Positions 7,701 through 16,643 of a DNA stretch of 64,000 nucleotides are shown here, one piece after another (position 1 is the stretch's first letter; the number at the start of each line of letters is the position of its first letter). The position numbers and the translations under genes are program-made. A model generated the notes under the pieces. The model was given only the letters and a program-made list of their open reading frames with translations. It was not told where the DNA came from and did no database searches. This DNA is from Streptococcus penaeicida (lineage in GTDB: Bacteria > Bacillota > Bacilli > Lactobacillales > Streptococcaceae), in NCBI RefSeq assembly GCF_002887775.1, contig NZ_LOCM01000030.1, positions 1-64,000 on the forward strand. The letters run 5' to 3'.

Positions 7701-9563
7701 GAAACTATTTATTTACCAATTTTAATTGATAATGAAAAACCAGACTTTGACTTGAAGTATAAAAAGCAAACACTTCAAATTAGTGCGACAGATAACCATA
7801 AAGTTGAATCCGTTAAGGTATCATTAGAAAAAGGCTATAGATATGAAGCTTTAAATGTAAGCAAAGACCAAAACGACTCCTATGTTGTCGAAATTCCGAA
7901 AAAAGAAGGAGGACAAGTCACTTTAAGGATTGTAGCGACTGATATTGCAGGGAACGCCTGTGAAAAAACAGTAGTCCTTGACCAAAATGGGAAACTGACG
8001 GTTAAAGAAGAGACGCTTTCAAACTATAACTATCAGCCTAAAAAATCAGATGATGATTATGATGAGGCTGAAAATGACCTCCATAGTCTAGCTAGACACG
8101 AACTAGAAGATAGAGCAGACTCAGATGATGATGACGATGACTGGAGCGATGACGAAGAGGATGATGAAGACTCGGATATAGATGCTCATAATATAGTATT
8201 GACGCATGGAAAAGAAATTACTTTGCATACACTAGCTAGTCTTCAAGAAAATCATATTACTTATGATGATAACTCAAAAATAGCAACTTTAGACTATGCT
8301 ATTTATCTTAAGAAAGGCTATCAAGCTCGTGTTAGAAATATCAATACTCAATACAATAGCCTTCAAAACAATCTTTCGGATCCATACAAAGCAATGTATG
8401 ATACAACACTCAAATATGAAAACGACTCTTATAATAAGGAAAGTCAGGAGTATAATACTAAAAAAGTTCCGGATAAGCTCAAATTGGCAAATGGGAATAA
8501 TCTCGTTTATGTTGATATTCTTGATGAGAAAGGTTCCACAGTCTTTCACAAAAATTATTTCATTTTTGTAGACTTAGAAACTCCGACTTTAGAGTTACTC
8601 AACAAAGAGGTCTTTAAAGACGATGAAGATTTAACTCCTGTATTAGATACTTCTAACGATTCTGACGATTTGGATGATTTTGAAAATGACAACGAAAGTG
8701 ATACCTCACAACTAGGATATTATAAAGGTATTATCAAAACAAATACCAACCAACTTACTATGAAATTTAGTGTAAAAGATAATCTTGATTTTTGGAAACT
8801 ATACGTCAATAATGATATGATTGATTCCTTTAGTTTAGACGGCTATTATCAAAAAAATCAAAAATTTGTGTCCTATACAATGCCAGTTAAAGATAAGCAA
8901 AAAATCTGTGTCAGATTAGAAGATAGGTATGGAAATAGCGATGAAGACCATTATGTAGTTGTTATTGATCCGACTTACCAAGATAAAAAGAATGTGATTC
9001 AAGCAAGTACACTTGTAACGGCAAAAAGTTATTGGAATCAAACAAGTACTCTGCCTGTTAAAGTTAAACAAGGTATTCTTGAAAGAGGAAAAGAGTACTC
9101 AATTAATGACTTAATAGAAGTTGGAGAAGGCACTTCTTATAGTATTAAAGAACCATTATCAACACAGCAAGAAGGGATTCAAAAACTGAGTATTGAATTA
9201 TTTAAAGGCAATACACGACAATTCCAAATCCTTACATTCACTATTACAGATCCACAATCTGATAATATTCAAAAGAAGGAAATTAAAGATTTGCCACTAA
9301 CTGAAGATGAGAGCCAAAAACAGGTAGATGACTTAAATAGTCAGGAAGTAATACAGGTGCAAGACGGTTTAAATATTATTAATCCTATACCACTTAAAAT
9401 AAAGGAAACTCAAAAACATCAACAAAAAGTGCAGGGTAACAGAGGACATACCTTACCAGAAACTGGAAGCCGAGATGATTGTTCTAAGCTTGGTGCACTG
9501 TTTAGTGTAGTTATGTCTCTGGCAATATTCCTAAAAAATCCAATTAAAGGTAAAAAATTTTAG
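4707..9563 (+). CDS. LPXTG-anchored subtilisin-like (S8) cell-envelope protease
   Basis: A 1618-residue secreted serine protease of the C5a-peptidase/lactocepin/SpyCEP type. After a signal peptide ending near AAAA (residue ~29) comes an unusually long N-terminal region. The catalytic residues are Asp220 (VDSG), His277 (PHGMH), Asn379 and Ser623 (GTSMASPH). A PA-like insert lies between Asn379 and Ser623 and an Fn3-like domain follows. The C-terminus has LPETG (1583-1587), a hydrophobic segment and a basic tail for sortase. Two Asp/Glu-rich segments lie near 1139-1160 and 1305-1335. The start at 4707 follows AAGG and gives a clean signal peptide. Related streptococcal proteases cleave C5a or chemokines. 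The substrate here is inferred only, and the length is closer to SpyCEP than to ScpA. Confidence 0.9.
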   Translation: MKEKKICKIAILSLVCPLTLLLTSQAAAAESQNENTSNYLSKVKADESRSLEVENASNSSSPMSIYEEKATNQSSAFVEQTNSENESTNKSEPLPTNHVNLEQPIRSENADEASSHGIKEYEIEFDQKTKYVNDELIAMLAKKEEKGKQSLNDSKVNIQVPEQFSYYLNKLVGVKNIKEIANTNLEKSEKEALTKLIDSYIKSTNDRKFDGRGIVIASVDSGADVNSQDMTIDQDPNVKKHLKLAANKDLGFTEKIPFGFNYLTGTYDIKDRSNRPHGMHIAGILAGNSKIPGGFKGIAPNAQILSYRVFSTEPKDEDNPSYVGPDSKFHAIDDAIRRKADIISLSIGERASGLSDDDFYAAVKKATDEGIIVVAAMGNYAGSASTNSYDTYVDNEYRLKDTSTAVGVAATESAIGVGSINNMVVPLPRVLIDGKEYPFTEVGAHSIKRLPKNKEDFGIIYLGKGTPEDIAKYNPNNDSYKDKVVLIQRGDESLKMKVERFLKNSKGVILVNEIVSSTRGNYHRAPVMGYDDLDLKQNWVISLSHDDGKELIDKVQKLGNKKVNLQFKTELKPYIIADQNGVSGFSSWGPNFGLEMKPDLLGQGEYIYSTRNDDDYFISSGTSMASPHVAASAALLLPKVKEWINQNPELKSRFQLTNSDIMKILLMNTATPLINHQASDLGKEIEHSPRQQGAGFINVNKAFNSEVLIRSKRSGGASLGEIGKDHSFTLTLHNMSNQSQTFDIEMGDIFTTSVKEVTRDDEYGPVKIKAVIPNILSDVKLSGPKQLTLAAKGSMEITFNLQSSELINDFIEGYLYFKSHDGKHPHLSVPFMGFMGDWNSEAVLDKPAWDKDANTHLVELVKEKYLEHDKNDYEPLIKHESDEAVNPKDYAMTTNLNRKVGPRLIFLRDASDYDVAIVKGEQKDQLVRVLKVGHYPFKYMESTYRESADLKAKLENIDSDILWDGKIHDENSFGELKKADPGQYYFRIRAKAGKSDEFETIYLPILIDNEKPDFDLKYKKQTLQISATDNHKVESVKVSLEKGYRYEALNVSKDQNDSYVVEIPKKEGGQVTLRIVATDIAGNACEKTVVLDQNGKLTVKEETLSNYNYQPKKSDDDYDEAENDLHSLARHELEDRADSDDDDDDWSDDEEDDEDSDIDAHNIVLTHGKEITLHTLASLQENHITYDDNSKIATLDYAIYLKKGYQARVRNINTQYNSLQNNLSDPYKAMYDTTLKYENDSYNKESQEYNTKKVPDKLKLANGNNLVYVDILDEKGSTVFHKNYFIFVDLETPTLELLNKEVFKDDEDLTPVLDTSNDSDDLDDFENDNESDTSQLGYYKGIIKTNTNQLTMKFSVKDNLDFWKLYVNNDMIDSFSLDGYYQKNQKFVSYTMPVKDKQKICVRLEDRYGNSDEDHYVVVIDPTYQDKKNVIQASTLVTAKSYWNQTSTLPVKVKQGILERGKEYSINDLIEVGEGTSYSIKEPLSTQQEGIQKLSIELFKGNTRQFQILTFTITDPQSDNIQKKEIKDLPLTEDESQKQVDDLNSQEVIQVQDGLNIINPIPLKIKETQKHQQKVQGNRGHTLPETGSRDDCSKLGALFSVVMSLAIFLKNPIKGKKF

Positions 9564-9574
9564 TGGAACATCTC

Positions 9575-9610
9575 AAAACCTATGGCTGTATTAAGGTCAT
9601 AGGTTTTTTA
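9575..9610 (+). terminator. Terminator of the protease gene
   Basis: AAAACCTATG and CATAGGTTTT form a 10-bp stem ending in a T run, 12 bases after the stop codon. Confidence 0.75.
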
Positions 9611-9810
9611 GCTAGTTAATTTTTGGTGCTAGAACTTGTCATCTGAAACTGAGATATTAGTAGTGTTTTTGTCAAAAAACTCAGTTAATCGATAAGATTA
9701 TTGTTAAAAGGAGTATAATGATAAGAATAGTAGTAAAAAGTTTTTTAATCATTTGATTTCTTGTGTAAAATAGGGAAATTGTTTTCTTGAAATGAAAGCA
9801 GGTTCAAAAA

Positions 9811-10368
9811 GTGAATAAAATTAAAAATATGATTGCCTCTTGTCCAGAAATAATGGCTATATTAGCCATTATTAAAAGTGTTGGGTTAGAAGATGCTTGG
9901 CTTTGTGCTGGAACTTTACGCAATTTTATTTGGAATCAACTATCCAATAAAGCACAAGCTCTAACGACGGATGTGGATTTGGTTTTTTATGATCCTTATT
10001 TAAGTTATCAGGAGACAGTGGAATTAGAGAAGAAAATCAAAACAAAATATCCTCAGTATGACTGGGAAGTAAAGAATGAAGTCTACATGCATATTCATAC
10101 CCCAAATGCTCAGCCGTATCAAAGTGCCAGGGATGCCATTTCTAAGTTTCCTGAGAAATGCACCGCTATTGCAGCTAGATTAAATCAAGATAAACAAATA
10201 GATCTCTTTTTGCCATATGGTGAAAATGATATACTAGCATTTAAAGTCAATCCGACCCCTTTCTACCAAGAAGATCCGGAACGCCACAAAATATACAATC
10301 AGAGAATGCTCAAAAAGAATTGGAAGAAGATCTGGTCACAGCTTGAAATAAGTTATTTTCCTGAATAA
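9811..10368 (+). CDS. Nucleotidyltransferase-family protein (DUF925-like)
   Basis: A 185-residue protein starting at GTG. It contains CAGTLRN near the N-terminus and TTDVDLVFYD (about residues 49-58), the acidic pair expected of a nucleotidyltransferase fold. It resembles the YitT/DUF925 group, whose substrates are unknown. A methyltransferase gene follows after 26 bases, so the two may be co-transcribed. Confidence 0.7.
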   Translation: MNKIKNMIASCPEIMAILAIIKSVGLEDAWLCAGTLRNFIWNQLSNKAQALTTDVDLVFYDPYLSYQETVELEKKIKTKYPQYDWEVKNEVYMHIHTPNAQPYQSARDAISKFPEKCTAIAARLNQDKQIDLFLPYGENDILAFKVNPTPFYQEDPERHKIYNQRMLKKNWKKIWSQLEISYFPE

Positions 10369-10394
10369 ATTAATTTGCAAAAGAAAGGATTTCT

Positions 10395-11105
10395 ATGTCA
10401 GTCAATCTAGAATCTTATAAAGAGATGTTATCTCAGCCCTGGGGTAAAATTCAATATGAATTAACTTTTGCCCAACTGGCTTATATCAAAAATCAGAAAA
10501 TTCTAGATTTCGGGGCAGGCTTTGGCTTGACCAGTCAATTCTTAGCCAAAGAAAATGAGGTTATCGCCATCGAGCCCAATGAGGAGATGCTTGATCCCCA
10601 GACACCGCAAGATTTTCAGAAAATTTTAGGAAGCATCAAAAAGGTAGAGGAGTTAGAAGCTCAGTCTTTCGATCTGATTATTTGCCACAATGTTTTGGAA
10701 TATGTAGCTCCACAGGAACGTGCGACCTATTTGCAGGCACTAAAGCGTGTCTTGAAGCCAGATGGTCAACTATCTATTATTAAGCACAATCAGGCCGGTA
10801 AGGTCATGCAGGCAGCAGTTTTTGAAAATCGAATCGATAAAGCTTTAGGTCTACTTGACGGTGAAGACTTTGAGTCGGTGTCTTTCACGCAAGGCACTAC
10901 TTATTCTTTAGAGGAATTGCTGGACGCTTCTCAGATGACCTTGGTCAAGTATCAGGGACTTCGCTGCTTTTATAGCCTCCAACCTAATGCCTTCAAAACA
11001 GGCGACAATTGGCTTGCAGAAATGACCCAGCTAGAATTAGCCGTCTGTGACTTAAAACCTTACAAAGATGTTAGCTTTTTACAACACATTTGGTTAAAAA
11101 ATTAA
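10395..11105 (+). CDS. Class I SAM-dependent methyltransferase
   Basis: A 236-residue methyltransferase. Motif I is ILDFGAGFGLT (about residues 35-45), an acidic residue binds the ribose in VIAIEPNEEML, and motif IV is FDLIICHNVLEYV. The substrate cannot be told from the sequence. It has a strong AAGAAAGGA ribosome binding site and follows the nucleotidyltransferase-like gene closely. Confidence 0.8.
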   Translation: MSVNLESYKEMLSQPWGKIQYELTFAQLAYIKNQKILDFGAGFGLTSQFLAKENEVIAIEPNEEMLDPQTPQDFQKILGSIKKVEELEAQSFDLIICHNVLEYVAPQERATYLQALKRVLKPDGQLSIIKHNQAGKVMQAAVFENRIDKALGLLDGEDFESVSFTQGTTYSLEELLDASQMTLVKYQGLRCFYSLQPNAFKTGDNWLAEMTQLELAVCDLKPYKDVSFLQHIWLKN

Positions 11106-11231
11106 TTCTTTTTTGAAAGCCTATATTAGCTAAAAACTAAAGGGAAATACCCCTAAGCTATAGTTAAATATGATAGCTAACCCCCTTGATTTCCCATTTG
11201 TTTAGGAGTATACTTCATCTCATATTAATTT

Positions 11232-11567
11232 ATGAGAAGGTATATGAGAATGGAAAATATATTGGAACCCTTTTTTGCTCTTCTTGGCTTTGCCTTTTTA
11301 GTGGCTCTCGTTTACTTCCCTTTTAAGGGGAATATTGATGCTGCTAAGGCAGTCGGTGCTCTATACGTCGTAAGTTTCCATGATGTTGATAGACCGATTG
11401 ACTTGAAAGAAAACAAGAAGTTGGTGGGAAAAGTTAGGATTGTTTCTAAAACAAGTGACGGCAATTCATACAATGTCCAGTCTAAAATGAATGACAAAAG
11501 CTTAAGAGAATTTTTGATGCAGGAATATGGTCTGACCAAACATCAAGTTGTGGTTGCCATTGGCTAA
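11232..11567 (+). CDS. Small membrane-anchored protein of unknown function
   Basis: A protein of about 111 residues with one N-terminal membrane segment (about residues 12-29, FFALLGFAFLVALVYF) and a hydrophilic C-terminal domain. I do not recognise the family. The start could be 11232 or an ATG at 11244 or 11250, since no single ribosome binding site decides it. It is followed by a strong terminator, so it is its own unit. Confidence 0.6.
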   Translation: MRRYMRMENILEPFFALLGFAFLVALVYFPFKGNIDAAKAVGALYVVSFHDVDRPIDLKENKKLVGKVRIVSKTSDGNSYNVQSKMNDKSLREFLMQEYGLTKHQVVVAIG

Positions 11568-11592
11568 AAAGTAAAAAATGTATTTCATAAAT

Positions 11593-11628
11593 GGCTCAGT
11601 TGATAAGAATCAGCTGGGTCTTTTTTTT
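11593..11628 (+). terminator. Terminator after the small membrane protein
   Basis: GGCTCAGTTGAT pairs with ATCAGCTGGGTC around a 4-base loop, followed by eight Ts. Confidence 0.8.
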
Positions 11629-11644
11629 ATATACAAACTTTCCC

Positions 11645-11675
11645 TTGACTTAAAGTCCACTTTAAGGTGTATACT
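11645..11675 (+). promoter_or_regulatory. MerR-family-type promoter of the alcohol dehydrogenase gene
   Basis: A -35 TTGACT (11645-11650) and a -10 TATACT (11670-11675) are separated by 19 bases, longer than the normal 17. Within it lies a palindrome, CTTAAAGT-CC-ACTTTAAG (11649-11666). A 19-20 bp spacer occupied by a dyad is the hallmark of promoters twisted into shape by MerR-family activators such as NmlR/AdhR, which control alcohol and aldehyde detoxification. No merR gene lies in the window. Confidence 0.75.
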
Positions 11676-11734
11676 TAATTTAAGTTATCAGAATAATTAA
11701 AAAATATAACTGGTAAAGTATAAGGAGAAATTAT

Positions 11735-12781
11735 ATGAAAGCAACAATTTTCCAAGAAGCAGGCCTAGTTCAAGTTGAAGAAATTGCAAAACCTGTCATC
11801 CAAGAAAATGATGATGTGATTATCAAAGTTGTCAGAGCTTGTGTTTGCGGTTCTGATTTGTGGGCATACTCACACGGGGACAACAAAGCAGCACATTCCA
11901 TCAATGATGGCCATGAAGCCTTAGGTATTGTCGAAGAAGTCGGTTCGGAAATCACAACAGTTCAACCAGGTGATTTCGTCATTGTTCCTTTTACCCACGG
12001 ATGTGGGCATTGCGATGCCTGTCGAGCTGGCTTTGACGGCACATGTGATAATCATCCCGGTTACAGTAATTGGTCTAATGGTTTCCAATCAGAATACATT
12101 CGCTTCCATTATGGCAATTGGGCCTTAGTAAAAGTTCCTGGTCAACCTTCAGACTACTCTGAAGGCATGATTAAATCATTGCTGACGCTGGCGGATGTTA
12201 TGCCAACTGGCTATCATGCTGCTCGTTGTGCACAGGTTTCAGCCGGGGATAAGGTTGTTGTCATTGGAGATGGTGCTGTTGGTCAATGTGCGGTTATTGC
12301 TGCTAAAATGATGGGAGCTTCTCAAATTGTTTTGATGAGTCGTCATCAAGACCGACAAGAAATGGCCTTAGAATCGGGCGCTACAGCAGTGGTTGCTGAA
12401 CGTGGCGAGGAAGGGATTGCTAAAGTAAGGGAAATTCTCGGCGGTGGTGCGGATGCTGCCTTAGAATGTGTTGGTACGGAAGCAGCCATGGATCAGGCTT
12501 TAGGCGTTCTTCATAATGGTGGTCGTGTTGGTTTTGTTGGTGTTCCGCACTATAATAACCGTCCTTTGGGGTCTACCTTTGCTCAAAATATCTCTGTTGC
12601 GGGCGGCTCAGCATCCGTGACAACCTATGATAAAAAAGTCTTATTGAAAGCTGTTTTAGATGGAGATATTAATCCAGGCCGTGTCTTCACCCAAACCTAT
12701 GATTTGGCCGATGTGAATCAGGCTTACCAAGATATGCAGGACCGTAAAACCATTAAATCAATGTTGGTTATTGGCGAGTAA
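11735..12781 (+). CDS. Zinc-dependent alcohol dehydrogenase-family oxidoreductase
   Basis: A 348-residue medium-chain dehydrogenase. It has the catalytic zinc ligand Cys in VCGSD (about residue 38) and GHE (about 63), and a structural zinc lobe CGHCDACRAGFDGTC (about 90-104). The Rossmann motif VVIGDGAVGQ is near 172-181. It oxidises or reduces alcohols or aldehydes with NAD(P). The MerR-type promoter upstream suggests induction by aldehyde or electrophile stress. It is monocistronic, with a terminator downstream. Confidence 0.85.
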   Translation: MKATIFQEAGLVQVEEIAKPVIQENDDVIIKVVRACVCGSDLWAYSHGDNKAAHSINDGHEALGIVEEVGSEITTVQPGDFVIVPFTHGCGHCDACRAGFDGTCDNHPGYSNWSNGFQSEYIRFHYGNWALVKVPGQPSDYSEGMIKSLLTLADVMPTGYHAARCAQVSAGDKVVVIGDGAVGQCAVIAAKMMGASQIVLMSRHQDRQEMALESGATAVVAERGEEGIAKVREILGGGADAALECVGTEAAMDQALGVLHNGGRVGFVGVPHYNNRPLGSTFAQNISVAGGSASVTTYDKKVLLKAVLDGDINPGRVFTQTYDLADVNQAYQDMQDRKTIKSMLVIGE

Positions 12782-12828
12782 ATCACCAATAAGCTAGATT
12801 TTTTGCATAGTTATTGAAAATAATGGAA

Positions 12829-12867
12829 GAAACGCATCTCATTTTCTGAGAATGCGTTTTCTTTTAC
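12829..12867 (+). terminator. Terminator after the alcohol dehydrogenase gene
   Basis: GAAACGCATCTCA pairs with TGAGAATGCGTTTTC, followed by Ts. Confidence 0.75.
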
Positions 12868-12990
12868 AAAAATTGCAAAAAAATACAAAAAGGACTTGAA
12901 AATGAAAAATTTTTAAATCATTTGTTTTATTCTTGAAACAAATTGGAGTATAATATAAGGGTTAAAGAATATCTAAAAGAAAGGCTTTTC

Positions 12991-13892
12991 ATGACTATTC
13001 CTGTATTTTTGGAACTTGTGGAAATGAAAGCTAAAACAGCAAGTGTTTTACCTTTTCTGATTGGTTTGTGCTTTAGCTATTATTACTATGATAATCTTCA
13101 TCCCCTCTTAGTTCTTTTGTTCTTTATCGCCATGTTCTTTTTTAACATGTTTGTCGATATGTGGGATAATTATAACGATTATAAAAATGCTATTAACATG
13201 GATTATCAAGCAAATACCAATATTATTGGACGCGAAAGCTTATCGATTAGTTTGATTGAAAAATTGATGGCGGCTTTTCTCTTCATTTCAGCTAGTATTG
13301 GTATCCTATTAACCGCAGTAGTGGGGTGGCCCTTACTAGTGATGGGACTCTTTTGCTTTGGTGTTGGAATTCTCTATTCCTATGGGCCGAGACCCTTGTC
13401 AAGTTTACCTCTGGGTGAATTTTTCTCTGGTTTTACCATGGGCTTTGTGATTACTTTGATTTGTGTTTACCTAAATACCTATCAAGATTTTAAATGGGAT
13501 TTACCTAACTTAGCAGCTATTTTCTTGATTTCACTACCCAATACCCTTTGGATAGCGAATCTCATGTTAGCTAATAATTTATGTGACAAAGAAGAAGATG
13601 AAAGTAATCACCGCTATACTTTGGTCCACTATACGGGGCTAAAAGGTGGCCTTGTGCTCTTTGCATTAGGCAATATCATAGCAATCTTAGCAATTATCGG
13701 ACAATTCTTACTTGGCTTAGCCCAGTGACTGTATTATTGTGCTTATTTTTGATACCATTTATTTATAAGCAAAGTCGCTTACTATGGCAAAAACAAGTCA
13801 AAAGAGAAACCTTTATCTGTGCTGTCCGTATTTTAGCTTTAGGATCATTGACACAAGTTTTAACCTACTTTATTGGTATATTTTTAAAATAA
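12991..13892 (+). CDS. menA: 1,4-dihydroxy-2-naphthoate polyprenyltransferase (MenA), apparent frameshift
   Basis: An integral-membrane UbiA-family prenyltransferase that attaches a polyprenyl chain to dihydroxynaphthoate to make demethylmenaquinone. The Asp-rich motif DMWDNYNDY (about residues 52-60) and a second region CDKEEDE (about 200-206) bind the prenyl diphosphate magnesium. The frame stops at 13728, but the remaining C-terminus (LLCLFLIPFIYKQ...) continues in another frame to 13892. One extra C in the run at 13721-13723 gives a 300-residue protein. Start 13 codons or more upstream is possible, but 12991 matches the family start. It heads the respiratory cluster. Confidence 0.85.
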
Positions 13893-13924
13893 TAAATTGA
13901 CATTAATATTATAAGGAGAGTATT

Positions 13925-15136
13925 ATGCAAGAAATTTTAGTATTAGGAGCTGGTTATGCTGGCTTAAAAACGATACGTTCATTACAAAAACAAGCGGGTG
14001 ATTTCCATATTACCCTTGTTGATCGTAACAATTATCACTATGAAGCGACTGAACTTCATGAGGTGGCATCTGGATCACAACCAAAAGATAAAATCTCTTT
14101 CCCAATCAAAGATGTTATTGATGAAAAGAAAGTCACTTTTATCCAAGATGATGTTTTAAAAGTTAACCCAGAAGCTTCTACTGCTGAATTAAAAAATAGT
14201 GGAACTCTTCACTATGATTACGTAGTGGTATCACTTGGTTTCTGTTCAGAGACTTTCGGTATCAGCGGTGCTAAAGAGAATGCACTTCAAATGGTTGACA
14301 TTAATACTGCTGACAATATTCACCAACATATCCTTCGCATGATGGAAAAATACCGTGAAACTAAAGATAAAAACTATCTTCGTCTTTTAATATGTGGCGC
14401 TGGATTCACTGGTATCGAATTAGCTGGTGCTTTGGTTGATGAACGTAAACGCTACGCACAAGTTGCAGGTGTTGCGGAAGACCAAATCGAAATTGTCTGC
14501 GTAGAAGCAGCAACTCGTATCTTGCCAATGTTTGATGATGAAATGGCTAAATATGGTGTTGATTTGATTGAAAAACTTGGTGTTAACTTAATGCTTGGTT
14601 CAATGATCAAAGAAATCAAACCAGGTGAAGTTGTTTACGCAACAAGCCCAGATGAAAATGCTGAACGTCAATCAATCGCTGCTGAAACAATCATCTGGAC
14701 AACAGGTGTCAGCGGAAGCCCAGTTATGGGTGAATCTGGTTTTGCGGAACGTCGTGGTCGTGTTATCATCAATGCTGATCTCCGTGATCCAAAATATGAT
14801 AACGTTTATATTCTTGGTGATGTATCTGCCCTTATGGACCCTGAAACAGACCGTCCATTCCCAACAACAGCACAAATTGCAACTCGTATGGGTGCGCATG
14901 CTGCTAAAAACCTTTTACACCAAATTAAAGGTGAAGCAACTGAAGATTTCACTTACAAATCACTTGGAACTGTTGCCTCTGTAGGTAACACACATGCCTT
15001 CGGTCTTGTTGGTAAATCTAAAATCAAAGGTTACCCAGCATCTGTAGCTAAAAAAGGTATCATGAATAAATCATTGGTTGAAATGGGCGGTTTGAAAGAA
15101 CTTCTTGCCAAAGGTCGCTTCGATTTGTATCATTAA
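13925..15136 (+). CDS. ndh: Type II NADH dehydrogenase
   Basis: A 403-residue peripheral membrane flavoprotein that passes electrons from NADH to the quinone pool without pumping protons. It has the FAD-binding GAGYAGL at residues 7-13, a second dinucleotide fold LICGAGFTGIELA (about 156-168) and the late FAD motif YILGDVSAL. It lies between menA and cydA, so NADH, menaquinone and cytochrome bd oxidase form one pathway. AAGGAGAG precedes the start. Confidence 0.9.
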   Translation: MQEILVLGAGYAGLKTIRSLQKQAGDFHITLVDRNNYHYEATELHEVASGSQPKDKISFPIKDVIDEKKVTFIQDDVLKVNPEASTAELKNSGTLHYDYVVVSLGFCSETFGISGAKENALQMVDINTADNIHQHILRMMEKYRETKDKNYLRLLICGAGFTGIELAGALVDERKRYAQVAGVAEDQIEIVCVEAATRILPMFDDEMAKYGVDLIEKLGVNLMLGSMIKEIKPGEVVYATSPDENAERQSIAAETIIWTTGVSGSPVMGESGFAERRGRVIINADLRDPKYDNVYILGDVSALMDPETDRPFPTTAQIATRMGAHAAKNLLHQIKGEATEDFTYKSLGTVASVGNTHAFGLVGKSKIKGYPASVAKKGIMNKSLVEMGGLKELLAKGRFDLYH

Positions 15137-15215
15137 GATATACCAATTTACTTTATCAATTACCCTTAGTCTGCTTGAAACAGAATAAGGATTCATCAAA
15201 TCGGAGGAAAATTTT

Positions 15216-16643
15216 ATGACTATTGAAGCATTAGCACGGTTTCAATTTGCGATGACAACAGTATTCCATTTCTTCTTTGTGCCTTTCACAATCGGAACCT
15301 GTTTTGCTGTTGCTATTATGGAAACCTTGTATGTAGTCACAAAAAATGAAGAATATAAAAAAATGACAAAATTTTGGGGCAATATCATGCTCCTCAGTTT
15401 TGCTGTTGGGGTTGTTACCGGGATTATCCAAGAATTCCAATTTGGGATGAACTGGTCTGACTATTCACGTTTTGTTGGTGACATTTTTGGAGCTCCACTG
15501 GCCATTGAAGCATTACTAGCCTTCTTTATGGAATCAACTTTCCTAGGTCTTTGGATGTTCACTTGGGATAATCCAAAAATCAGTAAAAAATTACATGCTA
15601 GCTTTATCTGGTTAGTTGTATTTGGATCAATGATGTCTGCTATGTGGATTTTGATTGCCAATAGCTTTATGCAACATCCCGTTGGTTATGAAGTGGTCAA
15701 TGGCAGAGCTCAAATGACGGATTTCTTTGCTCTCATCAATAACCATCAATTCCATTATGAGTTCGGTCATGTTATCACTGGAGCCATCACAATGGGTGGA
15801 ACCGTTATTGCTGGGATGGCAGCTTTTAAACTGCTTAACAAAGAAAAATTAACGGAATCTGTTCAAAGTATCTATAAGAAATCATTACGTCTAGGTTTAT
15901 TAATAACCCTTCTTGGTTCAATCTCAGTAATGGGTGTCGGAGACTTGCAAATGAAAGCCTTGATCAACGATCAGCCTATGAAATTTGCAGCCATGGAAGG
16001 TGATTATGAAGACTCTGGTGATCCTGCTGCTTGGACGGTTATTGCTTGGGCTAATGAAGCTAAAAAAGAACAAGTCTTTGGTGTTAAAATTCCTTACATG
16101 TTGAGTATCTTATCATACGGTAAGCCTTCAGGCTCTGTTAAAGGGATGGATACAGCCAACAAAGAATTAGTGGCTAAATATGGAGAAGATAACTATTTCC
16201 CAATGGTTAACCTACTCTTCTATGGTTTTAGAACCATGGCAGCTTTTGGAACGATGATGCTCGGCGTCTCTGTTTTAGGTCTTTTCCTAACACGTCCGAA
16301 AAAACCAATTCTCTATGAAAATAAATGGATGTTAGCCATTGTTGCTTTGACAACAGTTGCACCATTTTTATCGAATACATTTGGTTGGATTATTACAGAG
16401 CAAGGACGTTATCCTTGGACAGTCTATGGCTTGTTTAAAATCAAAGACAGTGTTTCACCAAATGTCTCTGTAGCATCCCTGCTTGTTTCTAATACTGTTT
16501 ACTTCTTACTCTTTAGTGGACTCGGTGCCATGATGGTTTACTTGGTTATCCGTGAATTGAATAAAGGACCAGAACATGAAGAAGTACTCTTGGCAGGTTT
16601 AAAACAATCAAGTATTGACCCATTTGAGAAAGGAGCATTCTAA
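15216..16643 (+). CDS. cydA: Cytochrome bd ubiquinol oxidase subunit I
   Basis: A 475-residue multi-pass membrane protein, the haem-carrying subunit of the bd-type terminal oxidase. It has the N-terminal ARFQFAMTTVFHFFFVP with the haem ligand His, the conserved FMESTFLGLW segment, and GRYPWTVYG in the late quinol-binding region. The Q-loop is short, as in Gram-positive enzymes. Its stop overlaps the start of cydB. Confidence 0.95.
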   Translation: MTIEALARFQFAMTTVFHFFFVPFTIGTCFAVAIMETLYVVTKNEEYKKMTKFWGNIMLLSFAVGVVTGIIQEFQFGMNWSDYSRFVGDIFGAPLAIEALLAFFMESTFLGLWMFTWDNPKISKKLHASFIWLVVFGSMMSAMWILIANSFMQHPVGYEVVNGRAQMTDFFALINNHQFHYEFGHVITGAITMGGTVIAGMAAFKLLNKEKLTESVQSIYKKSLRLGLLITLLGSISVMGVGDLQMKALINDQPMKFAAMEGDYEDSGDPAAWTVIAWANEAKKEQVFGVKIPYMLSILSYGKPSGSVKGMDTANKELVAKYGEDNYFPMVNLLFYGFRTMAAFGTMMLGVSVLGLFLTRPKKPILYENKWMLAIVALTTVAPFLSNTFGWIITEQGRYPWTVYGLFKIKDSVSPNVSVASLLVSNTVYFLLFSGLGAMMVYLVIRELNKGPEHEEVLLAGLKQSSIDPFEKGAF

